NCBI GenBank assembly: GCA_037576195.1
Contig: CM075102.1
Coordinates: 45,256,745 to 45,320,744, forward strand
Length of the DNA: 64,000 nucleotides
Source: Phytoseiulus persimilis
Taxonomy: Eukaryota; Arthropoda; Arachnida; Mesostigmata; Phytoseiidae
Direction of reading: 5' to 3'
The notes beneath the pieces are model-generated. The model saw only the letters and a program-made list of their open reading frames with translations. It was not told where the DNA came from and ran no database searches. How positions within the stretch are numbered: the first letter of the stretch is position 1; each line of letters starts with the position of its first letter. This document shows, piece after piece, positions 11,135-23,159 of the stretch. Made by a program: the position numbers and the translations under genes.

Positions 11135-13320
11135 CTCGTTTTTTTTTTTCGATTGGCGATCTCTGCTCGCTAATGGCGCGCCGGATACTTCCCACTCGCG
11201 TCCCCAGCTGCGGGTTGTTTTCAGATCTCTGGGTGTTGCATCACTGTTGTCCTGTTGCCTGGAGCTTCTGTGGTTCAATCGTGTCTCTCCATTGCTCAAA
11301 CGCAGAGCGACGGAGTATGGAAGAAACGCCACGGGTGTATGCTACAGCTGTGATTGGAAAATCAGAAAGATGTTCCCAATGCGAAGCGCCACAGATGTTA
11401 AATCAAGGGGTGTTCTGCATCGACGGTTAGCTAGGGAACCATCTGTTCTGCTCGAAATCCGCGTTGGTCTCCGTTTTGCTGGTGCTGCCCTGACATGGAT
11501 CCCTTCGCCAAGCCCGGGAATGGTCAGGTGAATGGGAGCCGCAGATAGGAAGGATACGAGTGTCTGCGGCGGTACCAAGAGCTGGATTGAGAGGAGAAGC
11601 AATCCCAATAGTGCAGTGTCAGGAAACGGGAGAGGTCGTCCAGCAGAGGTTTAAAATTAATAGGTGGGAGGGGGAACGCACGGGCAACAAAGCGTCTTGA
11701 TCCGGAGTTGCCTCATCGTCCTCGAGACGCTGTCGAGATCGCTGAAGGCCCGAGATGAAAGAAGAGGCAAGTCATCAGACTCGACGGTTTAGGTGCCTCG
11801 GGATGAACCGTTTGAAACATTCGGCCACAATCGCGTAAAGCGTCGCTGGGATGGCAATACGGCGGAGCGATAGTTTATGAGGAGACTCAGGGCAGAGGGC
11901 AGGGAATTGACGGCTCAAGTAGGCATAGGAATGATGGTTGGCTGAATTGGTAGTGAGAGAGTGAGTAAAGGGGGGGGGAGGGGATCTGCGCGCAGGAGCA
12001 CAGGCAGGAGACGGAACGAGGCATTGAATTGAGGAGCAAAACTATCTGGGAGCTCATGAGCATACACACTTCGAGACAAACCTGCTTCATGGGGCAAAGT
12101 ATGGTATATGTGTTCCTACCTCATGTCGAGCCCGTCTACAAGTTCGCTCGACGGTCGCAAAGCTTCCAGCCGCCGATCCAATCGAACGAAAACGCAGTAC
12201 AGAATCTGTCGTCGCGTTCAGGCCGAGAACCGCGGTGGTCGCGCCACTTTGCAAGCTTGCAAACCAGCTCTCGTACGATGTTTTTACTCTGTTTCGAGAT
12301 GAGTGGTAATGCGCGATGTGGTTCGCCCTGCATGCTCAGCAGCCCCACGCTGTTACGTTCCCTCTCAGCGTGTCTCGAAGACGGAGCGTTAATGCCCAGA
12401 AGTTCTCTCTCTCTCTGCCTTCTCCGCGGGAATTCAATTACGTCTCCAAATCCAGGCTAGCTTCCCCGTCTGTCTGCCGGTCGAGATAGTCAAGAGCACA
12501 ATTTCATTTTCCGTCGGCTCGTCCTGCCCTTCTGAATTGTAAATCCAGCTGGACTTCATTTCACCGAATCCTCCAGGTTCCCTCTGAAACGTCCTTCTTT
12601 CTTCGTTCGGAACGAGCCGCCCGCCAGCCCGTTCGAGCTCCCCAATCTTCGCAGTTTGTTTGCGAAGAGAACGAGCGAAAAGGAGAAAGAGTGCACAGCT
12701 TCCTACATTGCAGAAACAACACCTGCACATGACAGCAGCCTCTGCGACAACTACTCAGCAAGCCTGCCAGCCGCCCACCGCGCTGAAAGCCGACCGGGCG
12801 GGCGGCCGGCCGGCCGGCTGGTCGGCGCTAGGATTCAAGCTTTCGATTGTGCCTCTGGGAAACTTGTAAGCGCGCACGAAGCCCACGATCGGGATTTGAG
12901 TAGGTTTGAAAGAAATAAGACCCACTTGACCGCGATGATCCGTCCCGCATGCAACCCGAAACACGGCGTCAAAGTTTCTTCATTCCTCGAGATGTTGGAA
13001 CTCAACTTTGTTCCTCCCATGTTATGCGTCAGAGAGCTTAAGAGTTCGTTTCAAAGAGCTCAGCTTTTGACAAAAAGTTCTCGAGCTGGCTCTCCTGGAT
13101 CTGGAATGGAGGATAACGAGACCAGAGCGGACGGCAGGCACGTGTAGCTCATTTGTCGCTATCTGATTTCCGAGCCATCGCTTCGAGAAACTCTGTCCGT
13201 GAACTCTGTGAATGGCTTCGGATTCATCGTCTCAAGTGTCCAATCACTCCGATCGCAACTTCCACCTCCACTCTGAGTCAAGGACATTCCGCCGCGGAAA
13301 GCCGAAACTTTATTATTCAA
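11135..13320. other. No gene recognised; short repeats
   Basis: Contains a T11 run at 11139-11149, a G9 run at 11970-11978, a (TC)6 run at 12404-12416 and a GGCC-rich period-4 island at 12796-12821. No frame with coding-like base pattern plus splice signals was found. Confidence 0.5.
12796..12821. repeat. GGCC/GGGC period-4 repeat island
   Basis: Tandem imperfect GGGC and GGCC tetramers, one of the period-4 islands of this window. Confidence 0.75.
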
Positions 13321-13467
13321 ACAAGTTTTTCCAGGAAGTTTAGGGATGCCGTTACCAATCGAGCAGTCTATCGGGTCGTTTGTTTGTTATTTTTCTGTTT
13401 GTCTCAACAAAAAGCAGCAATGGATGTGGCGCGGCAGGCTTTGGCGAACAGCCATTTACGCGCATAA
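13321..13467 (+). other. Weak candidate terminal exon after an acceptor
   Basis: A 3' splice-site look-alike (pyrimidine tract ending in TTTCCAG, AG at 13333-13334) is followed by an open frame to TAA at 13465-13467, with a short hydrophobic stretch in the middle. A second AG-ending tract at about 13417 precedes an ATG. Codon pattern is not informative over this length. Confidence 0.15.
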
Positions 13468-14600
13468 GTGGCGGAGGTTTTGAACGTGGAACCGTCCGCC
13501 GACAATGAAAACGTATGCTGAAAGATAGAGGTCAGATCAATCTTCAGATTGCTGTGTTGTTTTTCCGACACCAGGTGTCGGAGGGAAGAATGCCCCAAAT
13601 CTGACAGTTTTATAATGACAATCAGCTCCGAGTGGGACAAAAAAAAACAATCGAATGTTATTTATTCGTGGAAACGAGGCGGCGGAAAAACGGGATTCGA
13701 CTAACTCGGAACAGGAATTGAGAACGGAGTGAAACACGCCCTGAATCATGTCTGACCCGGAACGCATTTTTTCCGGATCCAGCCAGATTGTGCTCGAAGG
13801 CGATCGGGAAAGTAGGCGGGATCGGCAGCGGGTCGAAACCTCCTCCGAGCTCCCCAGCTCCGAATTATTCGACGATGATCAAACATTTCGCCGTGAGTTG
13901 ACGACGGCCTTGTTTCGCACCCGAAACTGATGCTTCGATACCCCTTGACAGCCGTCGATGATTTGGATGCAGCGATGTCTTTTCTCGCTTTTTTTCTCCG
14001 CATTCTCTTCCAGAAGTGTCCGCCTTGCCAGCGCCGCGCACACACGAATCACATGACTGACGGGCCGCTCGCCTGACTACAAGTCTCCTTGCGGTGAAGT
14101 CTCCGCCCTAGAACTTTAACCCAACGGAATCGAAGGCCTTTGTTCTCTATGGGCATAACCGCGAGAAAAGTAGAAAGGAGAGGAAGCGACTTGGCCGCCA
14201 AGTGTCTTTCCAGATTGTGGTCTGAAACACCCTTCGAATGACACCTTTCTTTCTCTGGACGCGAGAAAAGCTGTTCTGCTTGATTGTTGGCTACCGCGAA
14301 AATCTTGGATGGAACCAAGGTGAAACCTGGAAGTGTACGCTCGCGAAGCGCTCGTTAATAACTGGCCAATTCCATCAGGGCTCGTTTGCTGGCTCCGACG
14401 TCTTCCCCACTCTCAGAACATTTCAGCGCGCTTCCGACTGTGAGCTCAACAAATTCGTCGACGGCACGTTCCGAAGGGAGGAGAGAAACTCCTCCGAACA
14501 AGGAGCTGAGCTCGGCCTCCACCGGAGACGGGGAGGATGGGAATCACGCTTTGAGCAGTGGAGGGACCAATATTCTCATCCCGGATAAACCATGTCTCAC

Positions 14601-14646
14601 TTCCGAGCTCTCATTTTGGCTCGCCAAGTTTCTTGCGTTGTTGCTT
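14601..14646 (-). other. Candidate 46-nt micro-exon
   Basis: On the minus strand a good 3' splice site (TTTTTTCGCAG, AG at 14648-14647) is followed 46 bases later by GAA|GTGAGAC (intron from 14600). One frame is open across it and reads SNNARNLASQNESSE, almost all purine-first codons. It is too short to test further and no neighbouring exon was found. Confidence 0.2.
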
Positions 14647-17600
14647 CTGCGAAAAAAGATGACTCGACTATCGCTGGAAATTTGCCGTTCTTCTCATGGA
14701 AATCGCTGGGAATTCCTGGCTCGTTCCGGTTCGAGCATGCCAAGACAGATTGAGCCGTCTGTTTTTTCGCAGCTCCCGTGACCACTGCCTCTCGAGACTG
14801 ACCAGACAGTGACTGGCGGGCAAAACGAGGAACAGGACTCGCCTTATCGGCGATTTCGATCTCGCTCCAGTTCACTCGTTCACTCTTCCGCTGGAATCCC
14901 GGCCGAGAATCGAACACGTGGGGACCTTCGAACGAGCCGAGCGGTTGATGTCCTCAACGACACTTCGTTACGCTGAAGTGGCGAGGGTAACCGTTTGGCA
15001 TCTTCGGACGGATCTGACGCCTCAAACGACAGAAATGTTCTCATTGTGTTTGCCGAGAGACGGCGGTCGGCCGTTTTTATTGTCGCTGAGGCGGTTAACG
15101 TGAGAGCGAGCTCAGCTCTTAGGATCGACCTCAGATCGAAACCTTCGCCGCCGAGCCCAGCAGAAAACTCGCCGTCGTCCTCGCCGGCCGGTTTTGATCG
15201 CTTGATCAAGCAGTCGTTGGTAGGCCAGACGTCAGAGGAATACGACGACGTGATCGAGCCGAATAAAAATGAAAAATAACTCGCTGGCCTACAACGATGT
15301 CAATTTTATGGGAACTCTGTTCGACTCAGCCAGAAACGACTATTTCTCGTGTCCAGGAAAGAACGCTGCTTCGCATTCAGTCGATCAGTCGGTCGCGACG
15401 TTCGATCGTCATCGAATGAGGAAAGCAAAGATCGTTGACCCCCTGGCTACATCCAGGCGCGGGACACGCCGCACACGGAACTGCCAACCAACTCCAACTA
15501 TAATCACCAGCCCTAAGCATCCAGTCTAACCATTCTGCGCCGCCGTCCGGGGTCCCGCTCGCAGTCGACCGAAAGAATCACGGTGCGGCTCTTCCACCCG
15601 TGGGGCCTGATTCTCTTCCTGTCGACATCTTTCCGACTGAGAGTTGCTTTTGGTTCTCTTTGTGCGTCCGCTCTCTGTGCCTGGAATCAAATGCACGAAC
15701 AGAGCTGTTGAGCGAGCTTCACAAGGCAGCCCACTGTTGCGTATCTGATCGGACGTCGAGCCGACTGACTGACTGTTTTCTCCCATTCCGTCTATCGGTG
15801 TTGATGCCGCCGACTTCACCGCATCACTCTCAGCGACTGCCAACGCTGCAGTGACTGCTTCCTCGAAGGCGAACCCGTATAACGGCGGCTCATCGCCTGT
15901 TAGCTCATATTATCACTTATTCCACTCCGCTCCAGCTCTTCCAGTGGACATATCGAGCTCTTTCGTGGCGAACATTCCGAACAGAGCCAGAGGTAGAATC
16001 GAGCGCGCGCCTCGCGATGAAGCAACTCAATCGCGTACATCTTCGAGACGAACTCGTCCCTCACTCCCGGTAGTTCTCCGCTCCGGTGCGGCGGCTCGAC
16101 GCTCGGTCTCGGATCCTCCCGAGCCCGATTTTCCATTTCCAACGGCGTCCTCCGGAATCGATGCACATCGGCAGCGCAACTCATTCGCAGCTCGGTCGAA
16201 CATCGTACAAGAAGAATGAACTCTGCTTCCCAAACTCGATTGAATGCTGCATTCTCCAACGGTTTCATTGCGTTTTGCTCCGACTGTCGAGAGTCCTCGA
16301 TGGGTCGTAGCATTAGTATTCCTTTGTCGTTGGAAGGACGACGCGCTCGGCCGGCCGGCCGGCTTGACGGTGATCCGTGGCTCCGTCCGTCTGATTTAAA
16401 CTTTCACCGAATGTTTTTTAGATGTTGGCAGCTCGCCATCTTGTTTGCACACATGTTCTATTTGAGTCGTCCCCGAAACGCAGCCGGACCCAATGCCGAA
16501 CGCCTTGGTGTTCTTGCACCCATCACACGTCAGCGAGGAGCGTTTTTCTGTGAGCGTTGCCTGAGAAAAACGAACGCAACCTGTTAGCTGAACAAACAAA
16601 CGAACGTACGAGCCAGACAGATTTGCTTCCATTCGGCTCTCGTCATGGGAAGGCAGGGCGTTGATGCCCGCCCCCAAGCCAGCCGGCCCGACCCGTTCGT
16701 GATGTCACTGAGGGAGGTGTCGATCCCAGGGCGGCCTTCTCTGCGTACAGTCGATCACTTGACGGAGGCGTTTGCCTTTCTACGCAGTGCTACACTCGGT
16801 GGCACCGACCGGCAGTCGGTTCAGATTTTCGAGTCCTGATCGAGTCGAGCGAATAGCAGAACGGACAGACGTCCGCTTGTTCGTCTGCTCGCCGGTCGGC
16901 TACACGCGGCGTTGGCAGTCGAGTCCGACTGGAAAAAAACGCGGGCTCCAAGTGGGGAACGCGAAGAAGAAAACCTCTGATGATCTAATGATGATGCTGG
17001 AAACGACGCTGGAGAAAATCGAAATGAAGCGGACACTCCTGGTCATTCGTCGGGACTTGCTTGGTCCTATCGCCTTTAAATGACTTTGCTCCTCAGAAAT
17101 AAACGACTTCGGCCGAGACGAATTCGCAGCGCGACCACAACGACAATGGGGACTGCGCACATCTTTGTTACAGTGCTGCGTTGAGCACATTGCTGGACTC
17201 CGCGGGTCATTCCGCATCAAGGACCCGAGTTTAGATTCGTAGATCACCAGCTCTGTGGGCTGCGTTCTGATTCTGCGCGGCTCTGACATCTTGATCTGGG
17301 TTTTGTGAGAGTCATCGAGAGTTTCTGGGCATTTCTGATGCCTCCCGGTCGGAAATGAGTTTCTGCCCCTCGTGCCAATTGGCATGGAATGACATTGCAC
17401 TGCAGAAGATGGACACCTTGTTAGTTTGGACACTCGCAGCAGCGGAAACCGGTTCGAAAGTTCGCTGCAATGCTCGGATTCCTCGATGGAGCGAGCGTCC
17501 GAGACAGCTCTGAAATCGAATCGGAGCACTTTTGGCTTCGTAGGCGAACGCCACATTCATTCCGGTGGCGTTTTCAGCAGAACGTGTTTTGTAGTTCAAT

Positions 17601-17860
17601 ATTCCCGATCGGAAAAAGATAAATTCAAGCTGAGGTGACGAAGAGCAGAGAGGATAATCACAGAGTCATATCCGTCGAGTCGCTCACTTGCATCTTTGAA
17701 TAGCTCTTGACTCCGATACTGGCTTCAGAAGCGCGAGTGACACAGAAAACGATGAAAAGGAAAGACCGAAAATTACGGCTGTTCTCTTCTCCGGCGATCG
17801 CTTCGGAGAAGAAAAAAAAACTGAGTTTTTCTCCATCTCTGCCACCACTATCCTCTTTCG
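14647..17860. other. No gene recognised
   Basis: I see no supported gene. A (CGGC)4-type palindromic run lies at 16348-16363. Several open frames of 60 to 218 codons on both strands lack splice signals and motifs. Confidence 0.5.
16348..16363. repeat. (CGGC)4 repeat
   Basis: Four perfect CGGC units, self-complementary and hence able to fold on itself. Confidence 0.85.
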
Positions 17861-17866
17861 ATGGAG

Positions 17867-18012
17867 AACTTCATGGGAAAGCACGAGACGAAACCGCCGA
17901 CGTCGATGACGACGGAAAGCAGAAGAGAGCTAAGAAAAGGAGAACAGACACAATGCGATCCGGGTCCAAGAGACGCCTTTTGTGCAAGAAGAATTCGGAA
18001 CGTAGACACTGA
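17867..18012 (+). other. Possible terminal exon, two competing frames
   Basis: A pyrimidine-rich stretch ends in AG at 17865-17866. Downstream two frames are open: one ends at TGA 18012 and encodes a highly charged DETADVDDDGKQKRAKKRR tail, the other runs in phase 0 to TGA at 18076. Purines are high at codon position 1 in both (about 66 to 69 percent), but the strand is purine-rich overall, so neither is proven. The AG itself is preceded by a less ideal GATGG. Confidence 0.2.
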
Positions 18013-18177
18013 AGATCTCCTGCCATCGTCAGCGTTCCGAGCCGAGGCAGAGCCTTCGTCGGACGCCGCCGGCTGACCCTTCGTATGGTGAAAGGAGCGG
18101 GATGAGAACCCAACTCAACAGGAAGCCTCTAATTGGAGCTCTTGAGCTCGACGACGAGAGCTTCTTAAGCCGCTCAC

Positions 18178-18245
18178 CTCTCAATATCTGATAGAAAGCT
18201 CGCTCCAACTGTCAACCGTGCTCCGTCTGATTGCCGAGACGCCTA
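18178..18245 (-). other. Candidate 65-68 nt micro-exon
   Basis: On the minus strand a pyrimidine-rich acceptor (CTCTCTGTTCCGCGCAG, AG at 18247-18246, alternative AG three bases on) faces a strong donor GAGAG|GTGAGCGG (intron from 18177). Using the second AG, 21 codons are open. Codon position 1 is only about 57 percent purine, so evidence rests on the splice sites. Confidence 0.2.
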
Positions 18246-18549
18246 CTGCGCGGAACAGAGAGTTTGCTCAAGGATTGATTTACTCCCCGAATCAACTGGA
18301 CACAAGCGATGTGGTCTGCTCGGGGAATTCGGAGCCAGCGTCGACCTCATAATAAAGACTGTCTCCATCGCTGTAGTTATCAAGTGATTTTCGAGCTCGG
18401 TATGATGCGCGAACCGAGGTCTGTGAGTGACTGTGGGCTCTGGTGAGCGTGCACTGACGGAAACAGGAGAATATTCCCTCCACACCGCGGGAACCTTCCA
18501 GCAACATATCAAGCTCCACATTCGCGCATGAGTACTCAGAAAACACTGC

Positions 18550-19430
18550 GCAGCTCACGCGTTACGACCGTCGGAAATCCGAGCGGACCGGTGCCTAATG
18601 CCACCGACAGGTGCCCACTTTCTCGGGAAAAATCAGCGTGCGGAGCGGTGTCGAGTTTCAAATGATTCGAGCACGTCTGCGTTCGTTCCCGTTCTCAACA
18701 ATTGAGGATCGATGAACCTGGTGCATCCTGAGCGAATGAACTGTTTGTACGGTACCTCGGCGCCCAATCAGCGCCGGGCGATCTTATTCGGCACTCTCGA
18801 GTGAGATTCCCCCGATGAAATCAGTGGGGGCTCGTTCAGGAGGAATTTTCGCAGCCTCGCGTGGCCGAGTCCTATCGGGCTCTCTCTTCCAAGAATCGGA
18901 ATCCACGCTCCGCGTACCTCTCGGTTTAATGCAGAATCATTCCGAAACGCTTAGAATATCACTCCGGAGGCGCCGAGCTCCGGGCAGAGGCTGGCGGCTC
19001 CACTTAAAGTTTAAACGAGTTTTAGTATCTCCATGAATCTCTGGCTCCGAACGACGCCCGCTTGAGGCCCGCCGTGTGTCCCTCCGAGTCCGATGCTCCG
19101 GGTACCCATTCTTCCCGCCTGCTCCCTCTCCCCTTATCCTTAATTGGTAGTAATCCATATTGATTCCCTGGAACGGTCTTCACTGTCCTCTCCGGGTTCC
19201 CTTTAATTGTGTGTACAAGCGGAGTCGAACGTTCCTCTGAGCTGCGTTAAGATTTCATCACATTCCTCACAAAGAACCTTATCGGGTCATAGCGATGATG
19301 TCGGAGCGGAGCGAGGCCTTTTCCGAATGGCGGAGATTGAGACAATCTATGTTCGAGCGGAGGTCTGATCCCGACAAGTCGCCGAGGCGCGACCTAGGAC
19401 ATTGCAGTTGGCTCGAAAATGTCGGAATTT
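18550..19430. other. AT-richer stretch, no gene recognised
   Basis: Open frames become short here because the sequence is richer in A and T than the flanks. No splice-flanked frame is visible. It leads into the motif cluster that follows. Confidence 0.4.
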
Positions 19431-19564
19431 CGATGAGTTGCGCAGTTAAATAAATAATGTACCGGCATCGAGGTCTCGATCACGGGTTCGGCGATGCCGC
19501 ATGTATGATCGACGAAGCGTGCCGGATACGAGGCAGCAGCTTTTATGAATAAAATGGTGATCGT

Positions 19565-19578
19565 GTATTATATAATAC
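19565..19578. repeat. 14-bp perfect palindrome
   Basis: GTATTATATAATAC is identical to its reverse complement and lies inside the AT-rich motif cluster. Confidence 0.8.
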
Positions 19579-19715
19579 GTCGACTACAGGGGTTTCATTA
19601 ACCAACCATAATTAATATTCATGGAGCGTCACCCGTATGGATGGATGACGGCTCTGCATCGGGCGGTGGGCCCTCAGAGCTCTTGCCAGATCCGCTCAGC
19701 GCGGCAGGTTACTTC

Positions 19716-19730
19716 TGATTTATCTGACAG
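19716..19730 (+). promoter_or_regulatory. Exd/Hox plus Hth composite motif
   Basis: TGATTTAT (19716-19723) is followed after one base by TGACAG (19725-19730). Adjacent Exd/Hox and Hth/Meis half-sites are the classical arrangement for Hox cofactor complexes. Confidence 0.4.
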
Positions 19731-20280
19731 GACATCTCGCGCCCGACTCAGAGCAAGGCACCTGCAGGTCTTGGAAATCCGTCCATGCCACACACATACA
19801 ATGGCGATGATTGGTGTGTTCTATTAAACACAAATTACAGCGCGTCAATGATGACAACCCTCCGATTGAATCGGCGTTGCTCGATCACGTGAGAAGGGCG
19901 CGTTGAACCGGCTGAGAAAAGAAGAAACTCTCCCACCGAAAAGGCGGGGCTGGTTGGGAATTCAATTGGCGGAATGAGTCTGCATGCAGCGACTGACGGA
20001 ACGCGTTACGATAGATCCGATTAAGCCTTTCGTATGGGAGGGCACGTTTTGCACAGCAGTCGGAATGTGGACTGGATTGTTCTCGATTCGGATTTCGTCG
20101 ATATAATGGAGCATCGTTCATGAGGGCAGCTGACGATTTATCAAAAGTCTTTCGAAGTCAGAGCGGTCTCCTGTTATCAGGGTAATCGACCCGTGATTAA
20201 TATCTGTGGGCAGACGGGTTCTCGCTAAATGCATCGTTCACAGCGTTGAGCTAAATATCCGGTTGAAGAGCGACGTTTCG

Positions 20281-20320
20281 TGCTAACGTTTTTTTTTCTT
20301 CTAATTCCAGGAGGTGAGAC
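20281..20320 (+). promoter_or_regulatory. Ratchet-type splice site with a 3-nt GAG exon
   Basis: GCTAAC branch-point-like sequence, a T-rich tract and TTCCAG (AG at 20309-20310) form an excellent 3' splice site. Three bases later GAG|GTGAGA (GT at 20314-20315) forms a good 5' splice site. Either GAG is a 3-nt micro-exon, or the pair is a recursive splicing point that regenerates a donor inside a long intron. Confidence 0.45.
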
Positions 20321-20496
20321 TTCGCTCCTGTAACGACCCCTCCCCCGGCTTTCTTCAGAAGGTCACGTTAAGCTTAATATCGAATATCTGCTGCCCGCAA
20401 CCTTACCCAACTTCGTCCGAAACGTGATTTTCTGCCCCCGATGTGCTTCGTTGCACTTCGATTCATCGATGTGATGTAAGCAAGCGCCCTTCGGTC

Positions 20497-20514
20497 CCCG
20501 AGGGGAACCTCGGG
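20497..20514. other. 7-bp hairpin with GGAA tetraloop
   Basis: CCCGAGG and CCTCGGG flank GGAA, a GNRA-class loop. It lies about 180 bases after the ratchet-type site. It could be RNA structure or chance. Confidence 0.3.
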
Positions 20515-20549
20515 AGCTATTGTTTCATGAGGAACGATCCAACTTGTAC

Positions 20550-21834
20550 TGATCAGGGAACGGTAACCATCGCAACGATCTTGATATTTTTCTCTGCTTG
20601 GGCCCAGCGATGAAATGAGGCGAAATCGTGAAGCTGATGGAAATCAAGAATTTCTATGGTCGGATAGAAAGCCCAACGTCCTGTAAACCGAATGCGAAAC
20701 ACAGCGAGTAGTGCCATGTCGGTATCAATCCCTGACTTTGCAGCACTCCTTACAGAATCCGACGGCAAATTGAGCAAACTCCGTCTTCGAGTGCGCTGAT
20801 TTATCGCAAGCACTTAGAACGGTACCGACGATGAGCAGGGGATATCGAAACGAAAGGAATCCGTTTATAATCGCCCGACGACGCTTCGCATTGCGTGCGT
20901 CGGTGACTGTGCTCAAGGAATCCCTGGACAACTCGTAACTGAACGTTTTGTCTGATCTCCAGCACGAGTTCCTCTCAACAAATATATTCGTGGATTTTAC
21001 AACCTTTGTTCAAAAAGCTGTCAGTGGCTCCTGCCTCGCCAGAGCTATCTCAACGGGAGCCACTATATTCACGGGACGCATTCAGGCGCAACTCCAATGT
21101 TCTCGGCCGTTGAATTGTTCCCATTTTTCGGAGCTTTTCATACCCTTTTTTTGCTCGGTGTTTGACGATAGAGTTGACACCTTCCTGACGAACACGTATC
21201 TCGAGGGCGTTCCTCTCCTATTCTTTCGAAAAGACGTTTAAAAGCCCATCTCAAGATCCAACATCCAGCCGCTTTGATCCCCTCTCGAGAAAACCGGCAG
21301 AGGATGTATTCTAGTCCCTCAACCCGGCAAGAAAAAATGCATGCACAGGCGAGAAAACAGGATGCGGATCGCTATCGGGATCCTCCTCTGATTTCTGATG
21401 AATTCGAACTGCTCGGGATGCGATCCTTGGCGGTTCCGGTGCCATAACGGGCAGAGCTCTTCCAGGGGATGGCGGTCTTTTCATCGAGGAATACACTCGA
21501 CCCTCCATGAATCGAACGTATTTTCTTGCTTGTGAGAAGATCGCAAGAACTAGACATGCTATTCGTCCCATCTGGACAGCACGATGAGGAAAAGATCGCG
21601 AGGGCCTGTCAGCAGGACAAACATCGTGTTGAATCTGCGATCGATGCGCCTTGGTTTTCCAATCGGCGGAGTCGTGGTCGTTACAAAGAGCGCCCGTTCA
21701 CTATGACCACATCGAGTTGAAGGTTTGCGATGTCGCTCAACCGATGAAGGTCTGGATTTCGCGGAAAATTACTTATCAATCGATAAATTCTCATTAGAGA
21801 ATCGCTGAGGCCACGAACCGTTGTTTTCTCGACA
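20550..21834. other. No confirmed gene; homeodomain-like motifs near the end
   Basis: Minus-strand frames at 20553-20931 give natural-looking peptides but in two frames with no splice site between them, so I do not call them. At about 21768-21806 TTATCAATCGATAAA and CTCATTAG form a small homeodomain-type motif group just before the acceptor at 21840. Confidence 0.35.
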
Positions 21835-21840
21835 GCGCAG

Positions 21841-22207
21841 CGAAGCGAGACGGCGCGACGTTGGATCGATCGCGGCGGAGAACCCCGAGCGCGGAGGGGA
21901 ACAATGAGTTGAATTTTACAGTTGAGAACGTTAGTCATGAGGCGGACAATACCGTCGGAATCCACTCCAGCTGCAGCGTCGAGCAGCTCTACCAGAGGCA
22001 AGATGGCGTACCGTATGAACGGTTTCCCGCCATAATTTCCGGAAAACTATGCGGCGGAATGTTCAGTATTTTCGTGCAGCAGGGGATAGGTGCCCATACC
22101 ATGGGCGCCACAGGAACACACGAAAGTATGCGGATCAAATGCTCCGTCGGGTGTCAGCCTCTCTACCTCGGTATTGTCAATTTTCGCTGGGCTTGTCTGA
22201 ACTCTAA
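21841..22207 (+). CDS. Candidate coding exon, unknown protein
   Basis: The product is not recognised. A strong 3' splice site (TTGTTTTCTCGACAG followed by CGCAG, AGs at 21834-21835 and 21839-21840) opens onto a frame with two leading bases that runs 121 codons to TCTAA|GTGAGG (intron from 22208); the alternative is a stop TGA at 22209-22211. Counting from about 21897, purines are about 62, 55 and 43 percent at codon positions 1, 2 and 3, and third-position GC is about 60 percent. The translation includes NFTVENVSHEADNTVG, with one N-glycosylation-like NFT and several cysteines. Start phase matches the end of 3398-3695 and end phase matches 58333. The opposite strand is also partly open, so strand is not certain. 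Confidence 0.35.
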
Positions 22208-22211
22208 GTGA

Positions 22212-23150
22212 GGGCACGCGCACCTTATCGTGGAACGATTGGCAAGGTTTTGTGAGCCATGAGGAAGCACAGAAAAGAAACAACCAGCGTGCTCACTGAT
22301 CGCGATGTAGAGCGCAAGAGAGCGGGAATGAAGTTCTACATTCGTTGAGAAGTTTTGGATTGTTGTTGGAGCCGTTGTATGACTAGGCGAAACAACAAGT
22401 CGGTGGAGCAAACGCTTTCGGGCGTGTACGTCCGTGCGGCATCACGACGTGCCTGTTCGACCAAAATTCAATGTGACGCCTATCGGATCTCATGGACGGC
22501 AAGAAATCACGCGGACATTTTCCGATGACGTATCGAGGATTCCGCAGCCGTTGTCGTCATTCCGTTGAGACGCTTCCAGCTTCTCTTTCCCCATGGCGTG
22601 GCGTGTGGGGCTCAACGCACCTTCAGAGAAGACATCTTCCAACGAAGGCGACAAGAATGAGCAGGTTGTTGAACGAGATCACTCAACCGTTTCCAGACCC
22701 CTCCAGCTTGGTTCCGATGGCTTCCAAAGGTGGTATAGTCAGAGCTGGTCGATTGGGGCAACGCATCTGTGTTAGGGAAGAGGCGAGGAGATCCAAGATC
22801 ATGCGACCACCAGCTCTCTGTGCTCACTGGAAGTTGCACCCAGATCGTGGGCTGGGGGCACGAATATATCAGATACTATAGTTCTCCTCGATTTTCGCGA
22901 GAGTTCCTGATTCTTTCCTTTGGTTTAAAGGTCAAAGGGATTCGAGGAACTGGAATCGATCTCCGGATAAACATCTACGGGAGATTTTTTCTCGAACCTC
23001 GGCTTCCATAACTTCTGATCTTGGAACAATCGCTAGATTCGAGGGGCGGCGATAACGGATGCAGCCGCAGGATCTTTAGGAGAGAGCGAAAGATTCAATT
23101 GCAAAATCGAGTCATTCCTCTTCAATCGCAAGCAGCCAACGGATCAAACC
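22212..23150. other. No gene recognised
   Basis: No frame combines splice signals with a coding-like base pattern here, and no repeat stands out. Confidence 0.5.
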
Positions 23151-23159
23151 GTGTGCTTT

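Larger units (their letters stand above)
19430..19860. promoter_or_regulatory. Candidate developmental enhancer with homeodomain and Hox-cofactor motifs
   Basis: This AT-rich patch in GC-balanced DNA collects several developmental transcription-factor motifs: TAAATAAATAA, TTTATGAATAAA, a 14-bp palindrome GTATTATATAATAC (19565-19578), TAATTAATATTCAT just before 19621, the composite TGATTTATCTGACAG (19716-19730), and CACCTGCAGG. TGATTTAT matches the known Exd/Hox heterodimer site and TGACAG the Hth/Meis site. No coding frame is supported. That it is an enhancer is inference from clustering only. Confidence 0.35.

Noticed and set aside
21380-21425. Minus-strand AGTTCGAATTC, like a tRNA B box
   Set aside because: No A box upstream and no acceptor-stem pairing.
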